Positions 45,917 through 55,126 of a stretch of DNA of 64,000 nucleotides are shown piece by piece. Both the position numbers and the translations under genes were made by a program. The notes below the pieces were generated by a model, which saw only the letters and a program-made list of their open reading frames with translations, made no database searches and was not told the origin of the DNA. The DNA lies in NCBI GenBank assembly GCA_963797255.1, contig CAWCOV010000041.1, positions 37,748-101,747 of the forward strand, given 5' to 3'. Each line of letters opens with the position of its first letter. The first letter of the stretch is position 1. This DNA is from JANXZS01 sp963797255 (lineage in GTDB: Bacteria > Acidobacteriota > Terriglobia > Terriglobales > Acidobacteriaceae).

Positions 45917-46082
45917 AGCTGCGATCATCTTCCAGAATGGAGTTGCAGACGGCAACGCATTCATCGCAGATGTAAGCACGAGGATAATCGCTGGGCGATG
46001 AGATCAACTTCGCCACAGCGTCCTGCGATTTGTGACAGAACGAACAACGAAGTGTGTCGTCAGATCCCGTGCGTGTTTTCAT
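45915..46082 (-). CDS. clpX: ClpX zinc-binding domain (frame broken)
   Basis: 55 codons from ATG 46082 to a TGA at 45915-45917. The sequence is the standard ClpX start: LRCSFCHKSQDAVAKLISSP then YICDECVAVCNSILEDDRS, with four Cys (13, 16, 39, 42) that bind zinc. This domain dimerises and recruits adaptors and substrates. It is too short to stand out as a separate gene. The frame ends eight bases before the region that continues in the AAA+ part, so a single-base break splits clpX. Confidence 0.88.
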   Translation of the reverse strand: MKTRTGSDDTLRCSFCHKSQDAVAKLISSPSDYPRAYICDECVAVCNSILEDDRS

Positions 46083-46121
46083 GCTGCAACTCCTTCTGGT
46101 ACATCTGTCCCGACTTCGACC

Positions 46122-46712
46122 TCAGGTTCGAGGCCTGTCGATGATTTCATCAATGATGCCGTATTCCTTGGCTTGCGGGGCATTCATGATGAAATCGCGC
46201 TCGACGTCTCTTTCAATTCGTTCCAACGACTGGCCGGTATGCTTCGACATCAACCGGTTTGTGATCTCACGAATGCGAAGAATCTCGCGAGCGTGAATAT
46301 CGATATCCGTTGCCTGACCCGAGAGCCCGCCCATCGATGGCTGGTGGATGAGGATTCGCGAGTTGGGCAAAGCAAAACGTTTGCCCTGCGTACCGGACAT
46401 GAGAAGAAAAGCACCCATGCTCGCCGCCTGGCCAATGCAATACGTCACAACGTCATTCTTGATGAATTGCATTGTGTCATAGATTGCCAAGCCTGCAGTG
46501 ATCGATCCGCCGGGGGAATTGATATAAAGCTGGAGATCCTTTTCCGGATCTTCGCCGGAGAGAAATAACATCTGGGCAATGATCAGGTTAGCGATCTGAT
46601 CATCAATCGGGGTACCAAGAAAAATAATATTATCGCGGAGCAGACGGGAATAAATGTCGTAGGCGCGTTCGCCTCGACTCGTCTGCTCAATGACCATGGG
46701 TACTAGTGCCAT
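46122..46712 (-). CDS. clpP: ATP-dependent Clp protease proteolytic subunit ClpP
   Basis: 196-residue serine peptidase. The catalytic Ser is at about 98 (GQAASMGAF), His at 123 (ILIHQPSMGG), and the Asp near 172 in the last helix. LLRDNIIFLGTPIDD and LYINSPGGSITAGLAIYDT are conserved structural parts. The N-terminal stretch before RGERAYDIYS may be a short propeptide. It lies between tig and clpX, the classical order. Confidence 0.96.
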   Translation of the reverse strand: MALVPMVIEQTSRGERAYDIYSRLLRDNIIFLGTPIDDQIANLIIAQMLFLSGEDPEKDLQLYINSPGGSITAGLAIYDTMQFIKNDVVTYCIGQAASMGAFLLMSGTQGKRFALPNSRILIHQPSMGGLSGQATDIDIHAREILRIREITNRLMSKHTGQSLERIERDVERDFIMNAPQAKEYGIIDEIIDRPRT

Positions 46713-46820
46713 TTTCTCTTACTCTCGCTCTCCGGAACCAACCGTTCCGGTGGATAACGTGGAGTCAGGAGCCGGTGTACAGCTCTGCCGGCCCAGGCAT
46801 ACAATCCCGCACAAAACTGC

Positions 46821-48233
46821 TCAGGAAACCAGTCTGTCGTACAGCAGATTTCCCGTCTTTTCTCTTCTTAATTGTTCCCGGATTCTAGCTATGCTGCCGT
46901 CTTCCGTCAAACGCGCCCGCAGTGCTTCTACCGGTTCCCTTGTCTGCAATGCAATGATCTGTAGCTCCTGCTCCACTTCATCCGGAAGGACTTCGATCTT
47001 CTCGTCATCCGCGATGTGATCCAGAATCATGGAGCCCTTGACCTCGTTCAACGCGGAATCGTGCTGAGCATTCCGAAGCCGATCGAAATCAAGTTTGCGC
47101 ATATCTTCCGGACGCATTCCTTGCTGAGCCAGAGCGCGCAGGCCACGGTCGATGCGTGCATCCACCTGCTGCTGCACCAATGTCTCCGGAACAGGGAAGT
47201 CGTATTTGGCGATCAGCGCTTCGATCATTTTGTCTTTTGCTTCCGCTTCTAACCGGCGGCGCTTGTCGTTTCCAAGGTGCTCACGAAATTTCGTCGTGAA
47301 CGCATCCAGGGTTTCGTACTCGCCCAGTTCCTTGGCAAAGTCGTCGTTCAATTCGGGTACAACGCGTCTCTTGATTGCCTTTACTTCGACGTCGTAGGCA
47401 ACGGTCTTACCAGCAAGGTTCTTCTCATTGAAGTCTGCAGGATAGGTGACCTCGAATTTCAATTCCTGCCCCGGCTTTGCGCCTCGCAGCGCATCGTTGA
47501 ATGACTCCAACGTATTTTTGCCGCCGACTTCGATCACCACGTCTTCACCCTTTACAGGTTCGCCCGCTGGTGCCGCTTCACCGTCGGTCTTGAACTCGCC
47601 GTGGAACGTAATCTGCGCCCAGTCGCCATCGACCAGCGCGCGATCTTCGGTTACGGGCTCCATTGCGGCGCGTGAATCACGCACACGCTCAAGTTCGGAC
47701 TGGTACTCTTCCTCGGTGAGATCGGTCTCAGGCTTCGCGATCCTTACATCCTGATAACCCTCTACGGAGAAGGTTGGCAATACCTCGAAAGCGGCCTTAC
47801 ATTCGATGGGCTGGCCGTCCTCGATTTTCAGCCCGCTGACCTGTGGCTGTGAGACGGGCTGAATCTTCTCCCGCTCAATGGCTTCGCGGAAGCGTTCCGG
47901 TACCAGGGCTTCCATCACGTCCTGCCGAATCTGATCGGCAAAGCGAGTGCGGATGAGCGACTCGGGAACCTTCCCGGAGCGGAAGCCAGGGATGCGCGCC
48001 TGCTTCTGATAGCGCCGAGTGATTTCCTTGAAGGACTTGCTGACATCTTCTGCCGGCACTTCAATCGTGACTTCGCGCAGGCAAGCAGGGTTCAGGACAG
48101 GTCCATGACTATGTTGGTGATCGTGCCCCTCATGATCGTGGCCTTCGTGGGCGTGTGCAAGTTCCTGCCCGGTGTCGGCGGTGGGGTTCAATTCCGGATT
48201 CGGAGTGGTTTCGAGTGTCTCAGTTGAGCTCAA
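46821..48233 (-). CDS. tig: Trigger factor with His-rich N-terminal extension
   Basis: 470 residues, ribosome-associated chaperone and prolyl isomerase. After a 45-residue extension with a His-rich stretch (AHAHEGHDHEGHDHQHSHG), the ribosome-binding domain carries GFRSGKVP, a variant of the usual GFRxGKxP loop. The PPIase domain is in the middle (DGDWAQITFHGEF) and the helical C-terminal domain follows. TTG 48233 is seven bases after GGAAGG. The His-rich run may bind metal; this is an inference by comparison with SlyD. Confidence 0.93.
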   Translation of the reverse strand: MSSTETLETTPNPELNPTADTGQELAHAHEGHDHEGHDHQHSHGPVLNPACLREVTIEVPAEDVSKSFKEITRRYQKQARIPGFRSGKVPESLIRTRFADQIRQDVMEALVPERFREAIEREKIQPVSQPQVSGLKIEDGQPIECKAAFEVLPTFSVEGYQDVRIAKPETDLTEEEYQSELERVRDSRAAMEPVTEDRALVDGDWAQITFHGEFKTDGEAAPAGEPVKGEDVVIEVGGKNTLESFNDALRGAKPGQELKFEVTYPADFNEKNLAGKTVAYDVEVKAIKRRVVPELNDDFAKELGEYETLDAFTTKFREHLGNDKRRRLEAEAKDKMIEALIAKYDFPVPETLVQQQVDARIDRGLRALAQQGMRPEDMRKLDFDRLRNAQHDSALNEVKGSMILDHIADDEKIEVLPDEVEQELQIIALQTREPVEALRARLTEDGSIARIREQLRREKTGNLLYDRLVS

Positions 48234-48459
48234 CGTGTGCCTTCCAGATACGTGCGTCCAACGTTCTAGAGAATTGCATCGCGGCGCGAATGCCGCCCCT
48301 TACAGAGAGATGCGGAGTTGGACGGTCTACTCTCCATGGTAAGGGGCTTTCCGAAGGGGGTCAAACCACGGCCTGAGGGAAAAGAGGACGCAATCAACAG
48401 GGGAATCAACTTGACGTATATCCAGTGATGTTCACGTCCGGAAGCGAACCGGATGGCTG

Positions 48460-48702
48460 CTAGAACTCCTCGGGAAGAGGAACGCGGACGTGCTGAAGAA
48501 AGCGTGCATCCGAAGCGCCAATCTGCTGGTAGTTCTGGCGGGCCTGGGCCAGGCTTAGAGACCCGTTGGCCGTATTTCGGACAACGTAGGCATCGGAGTC
48601 GTCCTGACCATCGTCGTCCCACCAGCAAACGGGACAAAGACCCATGGAGGCGGGCGCTCCGAGAGTCTTATATCCACAGCACATACACCGGATCAGGGCC
48701 AT
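48460..48702 (-). CDS. CPCC family cysteine-rich protein
   Basis: 80 residues. Cys at 6, 8, 9, 23 and 26 (RCMCCGYKTLG and GLCPVCWWDDDGQDD) match the CPCC cysteine-rich family, and NGSLSLAQARQNYQQIGASD is the conserved helical end. Probably a zinc protein; these are often found near toxin-immunity systems, but nothing here supports that. ATG 48702. Confidence 0.85.
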   Translation of the reverse strand: MALIRCMCCGYKTLGAPASMGLCPVCWWDDDGQDDSDAYVVRNTANGSLSLAQARQNYQQIGASDARFLQHVRVPLPEEF

Positions 48703-48757
48703 AGGTAGTCGTACTAAGAGACAGAAAGAAACGGGAGAAAGTTTCGCCAGGAAAGCA

Positions 48758-48787
48758 GGGGAGAGGTCTCAACCAGCGCCTCTCCCC
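48758..48787. terminator. Possible terminator hairpin
   Basis: Perfect 9-bp stem GGGGAGAGG / CCTCTCCCC with a 12-base loop, 26 bases beyond the stop of the aldose epimerase gene. No clear U-run follows, so its role is uncertain. Confidence 0.45.
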
Positions 48788-48812
48788 ACGTCTTGTCGGC
48801 CCTCACCGATCT

Positions 48813-50027
48813 CTATTTGGCAGGGGCCGGGGTAAATAGCTGTAGGCGTGTCTTCCAGGTGGTGGAATCGCCGGGCTTCAGCGTCACCATCCCAGTGTCC
48901 ATGCCCTTCCAGACACTGCTGAAAGGATCGGCAAAGTTGTACTGCTCTTCAACTGCGATGAATGACTTCTCCTTGGGCGCGTAGACCTGAACGGTCTTTA
49001 TCTCCGGGGAGAGGCCTTCGATGTGAATACCGTAGCTGGCAGCGGGATCGATCACATCCACCACAACCACTCCCTTTGTGCGCTTGAGATGGGCGAAGTT
49101 GTCGTCGAGGAACTGATCGGCGAGCGCTTTACCGTCGGGAGCGTTGAAGTCATAGGGAGTTCCCTTGACTGGAACCAGCTTCCCGGTCGGGAAGACGTCG
49201 TCGTAGTTGTTTACCTGCGCCATGACATCCGCAGGAACGTGCAGTCGGGCCTGGGTGCGATCGCCGCTCGGCAGGTTGAAGTAGGGATGCCAGCCAATGG
49301 CCATAGGCTCGGGCTCTTTTCCTACGTTTTTCGCGGTGATCGTGGTTTCGACGCCATCCTCAGTCAAGGCGATGACGATGGTTAAGTCGGTCTCGGAGAG
49401 CCAGTATCCGCCAAAATTTCCGGCATGGATGATACCTGTTATGGACGCGCCATCCGGGCTGACTTGGATGTTGTCAGTCTGTTTCGCGAGGATCAGCCCA
49501 TGAATGGCATGCTTTTCCGCCTTCGGAAGTTTGCCTGACCAGTTTGCAGGCAAGGTGAGCGTCTTGCCATGCCAGGTTGTCGTCAGCATTTTATTGTCTT
49601 CAGAGAGCTTGCCGCGAATCCGGTTGGGGTAGGGAACCAGGAAGGCCCCACCCAGGCTGAAACTCTTAATTCCGTTGGCATCTGCTTCGTTGCCGTTCAG
49701 AATGTTGGCGGCGTCGGCCAGAGAGGGTGATGTAAAAACATCCACGACGCCTTTGCCAGGGATATTGGCTTTGATCTGGTATAGATTCATGCCCCGGCCG
49801 GGGAGAATGGTTGCGCTAAGAAATTCGGGCTTTGTCCCGTTCGAAGTGGGCTTCCGTTCGAGCTTAACGATCTTCTGTCCACCCATATCTGTCGGTTCCG
49901 CCACAGCGAACGGGGAAGCGGGCTTGGCAGCCTCCGGGGGCGGCGCGGCTTGTTTGCAGCCGACGGCGAACAGGCTCGCCGCCGCCATAGTAATGACGAC
50001 CTGATTGCGAATGAATCCCTTGTGCAT
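48813..50027 (-). CDS. Aldose 1-epimerase family lipoprotein
   Basis: 404 residues. The signal peptide ends in a lipobox (LFAVGC), so the protein is anchored to a membrane outside the cytoplasm. The galactose mutarotase fold is seen in GAFLVPYPNRIRG, HAIHGLILAK (catalytic His region), and IGWHPYFNLP (second His). The Glu expected near the C-terminus may be within VEEQYNFADPF. It interconverts sugar anomers, perhaps in the periplasm before uptake. No sugar transport genes are next to it. Confidence 0.87.
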   Translation of the reverse strand: MHKGFIRNQVVITMAAASLFAVGCKQAAPPPEAAKPASPFAVAEPTDMGGQKIVKLERKPTSNGTKPEFLSATILPGRGMNLYQIKANIPGKGVVDVFTSPSLADAANILNGNEADANGIKSFSLGGAFLVPYPNRIRGKLSEDNKMLTTTWHGKTLTLPANWSGKLPKAEKHAIHGLILAKQTDNIQVSPDGASITGIIHAGNFGGYWLSETDLTIVIALTEDGVETTITAKNVGKEPEPMAIGWHPYFNLPSGDRTQARLHVPADVMAQVNNYDDVFPTGKLVPVKGTPYDFNAPDGKALADQFLDDNFAHLKRTKGVVVVDVIDPAASYGIHIEGLSPEIKTVQVYAPKEKSFIAVEEQYNFADPFSSVWKGMDTGMVTLKPGDSTTWKTRLQLFTPAPAK

Positions 50028-50177
50028 GGTTCTGGTCCCTCTTGAAATTACGAGATGGTTCTCATCCGGGAGACGTTTCCCGGACGACGAAGATTAACAC
50101 CCGGGCGCTGCCCATAGAAAATCGACCCCATTCTACGCGACGCGGGAAAGCGGCGCACTTGGCATTAAAATCAGCGA

Positions 50178-50876
50178 ATGCCCAAGATCTCTCTCAATAC
50201 CCTTGATGAGCTGAACCAGCAAATCGTCTCCTGCGAACGCTGCGCCCGTTTGCGCACGCACTGCTCGCAGGTAGCCTCGGTTCGCCGGCGGGCTTACTCG
50301 ACATGGGAGTATTGGGGACGGCCGGTGCCATCGTTCGGAGATCCCGAGGCGCGGGTGATGATCCTCGGTCTGGCACCAGGGGCGCATGGCTCGAACAGAA
50401 CGGGACGCCCTTTCACCGGTGACGGATCGGGAGATTTCCTGTATCCGGTCCTTCATGATGCAGGTTTTGCTTCGCAGGCAAAATCCACGTCAAGGGAAGA
50501 CGGGATGAAACTGCATGATCTCTGGATCAGCGCCGCGGTACGTTGCGCGCCGCCGGGCAACAAGCCGCTACCTGAGGAGATCGCAAACTGCTCGAGCTAC
50601 CTCGACGACGAACTCGCGCTGTTGAAACGCCTTCGCGTTGTTGTGTGCCTGGGCCGAATCGCTTTTGATGCGCATCTCGCTCATCTGGTCAGAGCGGGAA
50701 AAATCGAGCGACGGTCAGCTTATCTTTTCGCGCATGGCGCGGAATATCAGATTTCGCGAGACCGCTGGGTGATCGCCAGTTATCATCCATCGCTGCAGAA
50801 CACCAACACAGGGCGCCTCACACGTCCGATGTTTGCGAAGATATTCTCCCGCGCACATGCGCTGGCTGAAAGTTGA
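50178..50876 (+). CDS. Uracil-DNA glycosylase, family 5 (UdgB type)
   Basis: 232 residues. The N-terminal Cys pair C19-x2-C22 and the pair C123/C138 (VRCAPPGNKPLPEEIANC) ligate a 4Fe-4S cluster. Motif GLAPGAHGSNRTGRPFTGDGSG at about 64-85 is the family-5 form of the uracil-binding loop, lacking the Asp of UDG families 1 and 4. ASYHPSLQNTNTGRLT is the DNA-intercalating loop. It removes uracil and other deaminated bases from DNA. ATG 50178. Confidence 0.92.
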   Translation: MPKISLNTLDELNQQIVSCERCARLRTHCSQVASVRRRAYSTWEYWGRPVPSFGDPEARVMILGLAPGAHGSNRTGRPFTGDGSGDFLYPVLHDAGFASQAKSTSREDGMKLHDLWISAAVRCAPPGNKPLPEEIANCSSYLDDELALLKRLRVVVCLGRIAFDAHLAHLVRAGKIERRSAYLFAHGAEYQISRDRWVIASYHPSLQNTNTGRLTRPMFAKIFSRAHALAES

Positions 50877-50973
50877 ATCAATTCAACGTCTAGATTGATT
50901 GGACAAGCATCTTCCCGTAACGAAAAACGCATCCAGTGAAGTGCGATTGTTATTCGAACGCGGAGGAAGTTCA

Positions 50974-51126
50974 ATGATTACGATTTTGATTATCCTGCTG
51001 GTGCTGGCGTTGATTGGCGCCTTTCCCTCTTGGCCCTATAGCAGAGGTTGGGGGTACTATCCGAGCGGCGGCATCGGCCTGATCCTGGTGATTCTGGTCG
51101 TCCTGATGCTTCTTCACGTCTTCTAG
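50974..51126 (+). CDS. DUF3309 small membrane protein
   Basis: 50 residues: a first helix (MITILIILLVLALIGAFPSW), a short polar loop with YSRGWGYYPSGGIG, and a second helix (LILVILVVLMLL). This matches the DUF3309 group of very small membrane proteins. ATG 50974 is preceded by GGAGGA. The longer frame from 50899 is not needed. Confidence 0.82.
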   Translation: MITILIILLVLALIGAFPSWPYSRGWGYYPSGGIGLILVILVVLMLLHVF

Positions 51127-51176
51127 TCGAGGACAGTCCTCGCACCCTCGCTGAGGGAACCGTTAGTCTGTTCCCT

Positions 51177-52715
51177 TCAGCGCAAAACAATTCCGGCGCT
51201 CATGCTCATACCGTTTCTGACCGGAAGAAATGCATCCTGCGGTGTCCAGACGTGTTTGTATTCGAATGTTGCCAGGTGCAGTGCCACGAGTGGATGTAGC
51301 CGGTAATCCAGTCCTGCACCAAATTTCATCGTGAAGTCATTGGTGTTTACAACCTCGGCTGTACTCGACACGAGTTTCATTTCGGCGTCTCGAGTGTTAA
51401 CACGATCTCGTTCGTAGCTCCCCGCCATGCCGCCCGCGAGAACCTGGATAAATGGACTCCAGCGCGAAGCGGGCGCCGGGCTCCAGCGCGTGCCGGCTGT
51501 GTAGGTGAGTGTGTCGCCACTCCAGCGGTCCGACATGTCAAGCACCTTGCATCCGCCTACATCAGCCACCAGCTGCAACTGCCGCCGCGCTTGAATCGTG
51601 GCTACTCCACCGCCGCCCACGCACGGCTGAACTCCATTGTTCGTCCAGTACAAATCGGACCTGGCATTCATCGCCACCTGTATAAGCGGCACACCAAATT
51701 CGCCTTCCATTGGCCGATCCGGTAACTCCTGAGGCTGGACGAATCCCTCAGCATCGGCTTCGTAAAACTCCTGCAGATGTCCACTAAATGGACTTGGCCG
51801 CGTGTCGCGTGACCAGGGTGTTCGGAGCTCCATCATATTGGCAAAGGAACGTGCGGGGTTCACGATGCCCCTGACAATGCTCTGAATATATGGATTTTGT
51901 ACCTTTCGCTCGAATCGCGTCATTAGGTACTTATCGACGGTATCTTCTGCCATGATCCATCCGGTGCCGATGACCGGGGTGACGATGTGATCCACGAACC
52001 CCTGCTGCGGATATAAGCTCTGAATATTTCCAATTGAAGCTTCGCTGACGGGACCGATTTCAAATTGCACACTATAGAGGTAGGAGAAAGCGGTAGCGCG
52101 CATCCGGCTTTCCCAGTACAAGGAGTTTTTGCCGATGACCGCCGCTTTGAACCGGCGGTCGTTGTGTATCCAGATATAGCCGGAGACTGCACCCTCCATT
52201 GGATGGCCAACGTAGTTGACATAGAATTCGTCGCCATCCGCCCAACCGTGCAGGTTTCCCACCGCATTAAAATAGCCCGACAGAAAAGGGCCGCCCAAAT
52301 CATCCCGGGTACCTTGCTCGGTTCCTATCCGGAACGCGTGTTGTAGAACGAGGAAATTAAGTGAGGCAAAGGTAAGATCCTTCCAGGCTATTCCGGTCTG
52401 GTTGGGTTTTGGTGCAGGGCTCTTGCTTGTAAGGATGATGGGCCGAATTTCCAGTTTGTCCGGAGGTAGAACGTCCTCGTCGGCTGAAGGAGAGAAGTCA
52501 TTCGACGTCATGCTGAGGTGGGTCGGCAATGGTGCGGCAGGCAAATCCGCATAGGCTGTGTTTACAGCGACATCGCTCAATGGACCATCTGTATTTGATA
52601 AGGTCTGAGCCCAAAGTTGAAGGCATGGAACTGCGAGCACGATCGTGAAGACAAACGAGCGCCACAACAAACCTCGCAGTATCCGGGCAAACCCGTAAGG
52701 GAAAGGGAATTCCAC
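51177..52715 (-). CDS. Exported outer-membrane-type protein, function unknown
   Basis: About 512 residues. GTG 52715 places a signal peptide (SFVFTIVLAVPCLQLWAQ) near the N-terminus; the longer frame to TTG 52856 would bury it. The rest is rich in aromatic and Gly residues arranged like beta strands, with YVNYVGHPMEGAVSGYIW and LTYTAGTRWSPAPASRWSP, and ends in a C-terminal strand of the sort found in porin-like barrels. Such proteins are common in Acidobacteria. The HPMEGAV segment vaguely recalls DUF3943, but I make no call. Confidence 0.7.
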   Translation of the reverse strand: MEFPFPYGFARILRGLLWRSFVFTIVLAVPCLQLWAQTLSNTDGPLSDVAVNTAYADLPAAPLPTHLSMTSNDFSPSADEDVLPPDKLEIRPIILTSKSPAPKPNQTGIAWKDLTFASLNFLVLQHAFRIGTEQGTRDDLGGPFLSGYFNAVGNLHGWADGDEFYVNYVGHPMEGAVSGYIWIHNDRRFKAAVIGKNSLYWESRMRATAFSYLYSVQFEIGPVSEASIGNIQSLYPQQGFVDHIVTPVIGTGWIMAEDTVDKYLMTRFERKVQNPYIQSIVRGIVNPARSFANMMELRTPWSRDTRPSPFSGHLQEFYEADAEGFVQPQELPDRPMEGEFGVPLIQVAMNARSDLYWTNNGVQPCVGGGGVATIQARRQLQLVADVGGCKVLDMSDRWSGDTLTYTAGTRWSPAPASRWSPFIQVLAGGMAGSYERDRVNTRDAEMKLVSSTAEVVNTNDFTMKFGAGLDYRLHPLVALHLATFEYKHVWTPQDAFLPVRNGMSMSAGIVLR

Positions 52716-53071
52716 TAATCCATTATCTCGTTTTCCGCAAGAGTCGCCGACTGTAAAAACTACTGTATTTCTCCTCGGAATTTGCAAGGTGTGTTTCAAA
52801 TCACACCTGGTAAACGTACTATTTTCCTTCAAATAGTGTTCCAGTTTTGTGAACAAATGGGTCCAGTTGCATATTTAGAGCCTGATCCACATAAAATCTC
52901 ACATACGACCATAAACCGATTCGCGCCGGAAGATGCGCTGCTATCGATTCACACCGTTCAGCATGTTATGATCCTGCGCGATCCCAAAAATGCAAAGCAG
53001 AATATCTGCCTTCCTTTGATGACTGGAACCTTTGCTTGATTTGCCTGGGAACGAGAAAGAGAGCGAATGGG

Positions 53072-54028
53072 ATGCCAAAAGCAAAGAAAAAAATGCGCAA
53101 GCTTATCGCAACAGAATCGCCAAACCTAAAGGAAGTTGTAAAGCTCTCCACGAATTTCTCAAAGCCGTATCGGGTCTCCAATGGCAAGAAATTTTCTCTT
53201 AAAAAATACGACCCAAGTAGCACGGGAAGGTTTCAAGCCGAGGCCAAGCCGCGGTCGAAGGAGGCTCTTGCCCTTGGGATAAATGCGCTGTCTGAACTTC
53301 AAGATGTGCTCTACGCGAATCGCCAGTGGTCGGTGTTGCTGATCTTTCAGGCAATGGATGCGGCCGGAAAAGATGGCGCAATCAAACACGTGATGTCGGG
53401 TATAAATCCGCAGGGTTGCCAGGTCGCTTCGTTCAAAGCGCCATCTTCTGAGGATCTTGACCACGACTACCTTTGGCGCTGCCAGAACAAGCTACCCGAA
53501 CGCGGCAGAATCGGGATTTTCAATCGCTCCTATTATGAGGAGACGCTGGTGGTGAAGGTGCATCCGGAAATTCTGAAGACAGAACGGCTCCCCGAGAAGC
53601 TTATAACTTCGAAGATCTGGGATCAGCGCTATCAGGACATCCGTGCATTTGAAAAACATCTAACAGATAACGGGACTGTCATTCGCAAGTTCTTCCTTCA
53701 CGTTTCTCCTGCGGAGCAAAAGCGGCGCTTCCTGCAACGGCTGAACGATCCATCAAAGAATTGGAAATTTTCGTCCTCCGACTTGAAGGAACGTGGGCAC
53801 TGGGACGCATACGCAAAAGCCTACGAGGAGACAATTCGTGCAACCGCGACAGAAGATGCCCCGTGGTACGTGGTTCCCGCCGATAATAAGTGGTATACCC
53901 GCATTGTTGTGGCGGCAGCTATTATCGAGGCTATCGCTTCCTTGAACCTTAAATATCCGACGGTGGACTCGAAGAAGATGGAAGAACTTGTCGAGGCCAA
54001 GGCAATGCTAATGCGGGAAAAAGACTGA
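53072..54028 (+). CDS. Polyphosphate kinase 2 family protein (polyP:AMP/ADP phosphotransferase type)
   Basis: 318 residues. Walker A is MDAAGKDGAIKHVMSGINPQG (about 95-115) and the Walker B region is IGIFNRSYYEE (147-157); VHPEILKTERLP and SSDLKERGHWDAY are also typical. PPK2 enzymes use polyphosphate to phosphorylate nucleotides. The class (AMP or ADP) cannot be fixed by eye, although the NPQGCQVASFKAP stretch is like PPK2 classes II/III. ATG 53072 is chosen over TTG 53036. It may link to the phosphate uptake gene pstS at 33-34 kb only by theme. Confidence 0.9.
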   Translation: MPKAKKKMRKLIATESPNLKEVVKLSTNFSKPYRVSNGKKFSLKKYDPSSTGRFQAEAKPRSKEALALGINALSELQDVLYANRQWSVLLIFQAMDAAGKDGAIKHVMSGINPQGCQVASFKAPSSEDLDHDYLWRCQNKLPERGRIGIFNRSYYEETLVVKVHPEILKTERLPEKLITSKIWDQRYQDIRAFEKHLTDNGTVIRKFFLHVSPAEQKRRFLQRLNDPSKNWKFSSSDLKERGHWDAYAKAYEETIRATATEDAPWYVVPADNKWYTRIVVAAAIIEAIASLNLKYPTVDSKKMEELVEAKAMLMREKD

Positions 54029-54167
54029 TATTCAATATGGAAGTGAACTCAAGATTCTGTTCCGCGACGCATGTGTAGTGGACCGGTTCTGAATGAGTAT
54101 CAAGTCCGCGGAGCATGCGCGTGGAAGCCGCGCACTGCAAGCAGGATAAATTAGAGAGGCGGAGACA

Positions 54168-54893
54168 GTGGTGGGGACACGCGAAAAAAAGTGGATGGAT
54201 ACCTCCTGGCATCGCATGAGTCGAAGCTATCTATCCGTTCGTTTTCGCATACTGTTTATCACCTTGCTTCTAGCGCTTTTCCTCTCACCGCTTATTCAAA
54301 CTTTTAATTTTTCCGGGATCTTTTCAGATGTGCTGATCATGCTGAGCCTTTCTACGGCCGCGATCAGTGCTGCGAGCCATCGAGCGAGATATATGCTCCT
54401 CGCAATTGTCCTTGCTGGATCAATGTTGCGGATATTCGCATATCTAAGTGATTCTCACTGGGCTTCCCACGCGGGGGTTGTCCTCTTTATCATCCTCGCA
54501 TTTGCTGCGGCATTGAACTCTTTCCTTTTCACTCTAAAAGGCGGCAAGCCGAATTCGGAGCACGTTTTTGCTGCGTTGAGTGCATACCTCCTCGCGGGCT
54601 ACTTCTTCGCCCTCTTCTATTGGATCGTTGAAGACTTCGCGAGGGGGTCCTTTTTCATGCAAGGGTACGGGATGCTCGAGGTTAAGCTCGCAATGCAACA
54701 GGCTGTGTATTTCAGTTTTGTAACGCTCTCAACGCTGGGATATGGAGACATAGTTCCCGTGTCTCCGATTGCTCGCGGCCTTGCGGTGGGAGAAGCGATC
54801 CTTGGACAACTGTATCTCGCTGTTCTGGTGGCGCGCCTGGTTGGGGGCTATGCGATGCCAACGAAGAAGAATGCCCAGGAAGATAACGAATAG
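54168..54893 (+). CDS. Potassium-channel-like membrane protein
   Basis: 241 residues with about six hydrophobic helices. The last pair flanks a pore loop with the selectivity filter TLSTLGYGDIVP, a close form of the K+ filter TVGYG. The first four helices have no strong voltage-sensor Arg pattern. No cytoplasmic RCK domain follows. GTG 54168 is used; ATG 54195 is possible. Downstream is the tRNA-Gly gene on the other strand. Confidence 0.83.
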   Translation: MVGTREKKWMDTSWHRMSRSYLSVRFRILFITLLLALFLSPLIQTFNFSGIFSDVLIMLSLSTAAISAASHRARYMLLAIVLAGSMLRIFAYLSDSHWASHAGVVLFIILAFAAALNSFLFTLKGGKPNSEHVFAALSAYLLAGYFFALFYWIVEDFARGSFFMQGYGMLEVKLAMQQAVYFSFVTLSTLGYGDIVPVSPIARGLAVGEAILGQLYLAVLVARLVGGYAMPTKKNAQEDNE

Positions 54894-54960
54894 GGAACAG
54901 CGCGACGTGAATTGATCGCTGGGTATCGGCGGAATGAGATCCGGATCGATCACAATTGAA

Positions 54961-55035
54961 TGGAGCGGGAGACCGGGATTGAACCGGCGACATCCAGCTT
55001 GGGAAGCTGGCGTTCTACCACTGAACTACTCCCGC
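54961..55035 (-). tRNA. tRNA-Gly (anticodon CCC)
   Basis: A full cloverleaf can be drawn on the minus strand: acceptor GCGGGAG/CTCCCGC, D arm GTTC..GAAC, anticodon stem CCAGC/GCTGG with loop TTCCCAA (anticodon CCC), T arm with TTCAATC, and an encoded CCA at 54961-54963. It borders the integrase region and is a natural candidate for the attachment site. Confidence 0.95.
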
Positions 55036-55126
55036 ATCCTATTTATAGTCAATAACTTACGTTACGATTAAGACGGCCATCCAACCCATATAAACCCATT
55101 GAAGCTAAAATGGTTGCACAATCGCG

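Noticed and set aside
31039..46082. Reading UGA as Trp or selenocysteine in argS, lon and clpX
   Set aside because: The correct continuation is in a different frame, so reading through UGA would not restore the proteins.
54961..55035. Attachment-site repeat of the tRNA-Gly end elsewhere in the window
   Set aside because: I looked for the acceptor and T-arm sequences to the right of the integrase and found no convincing copy by eye.
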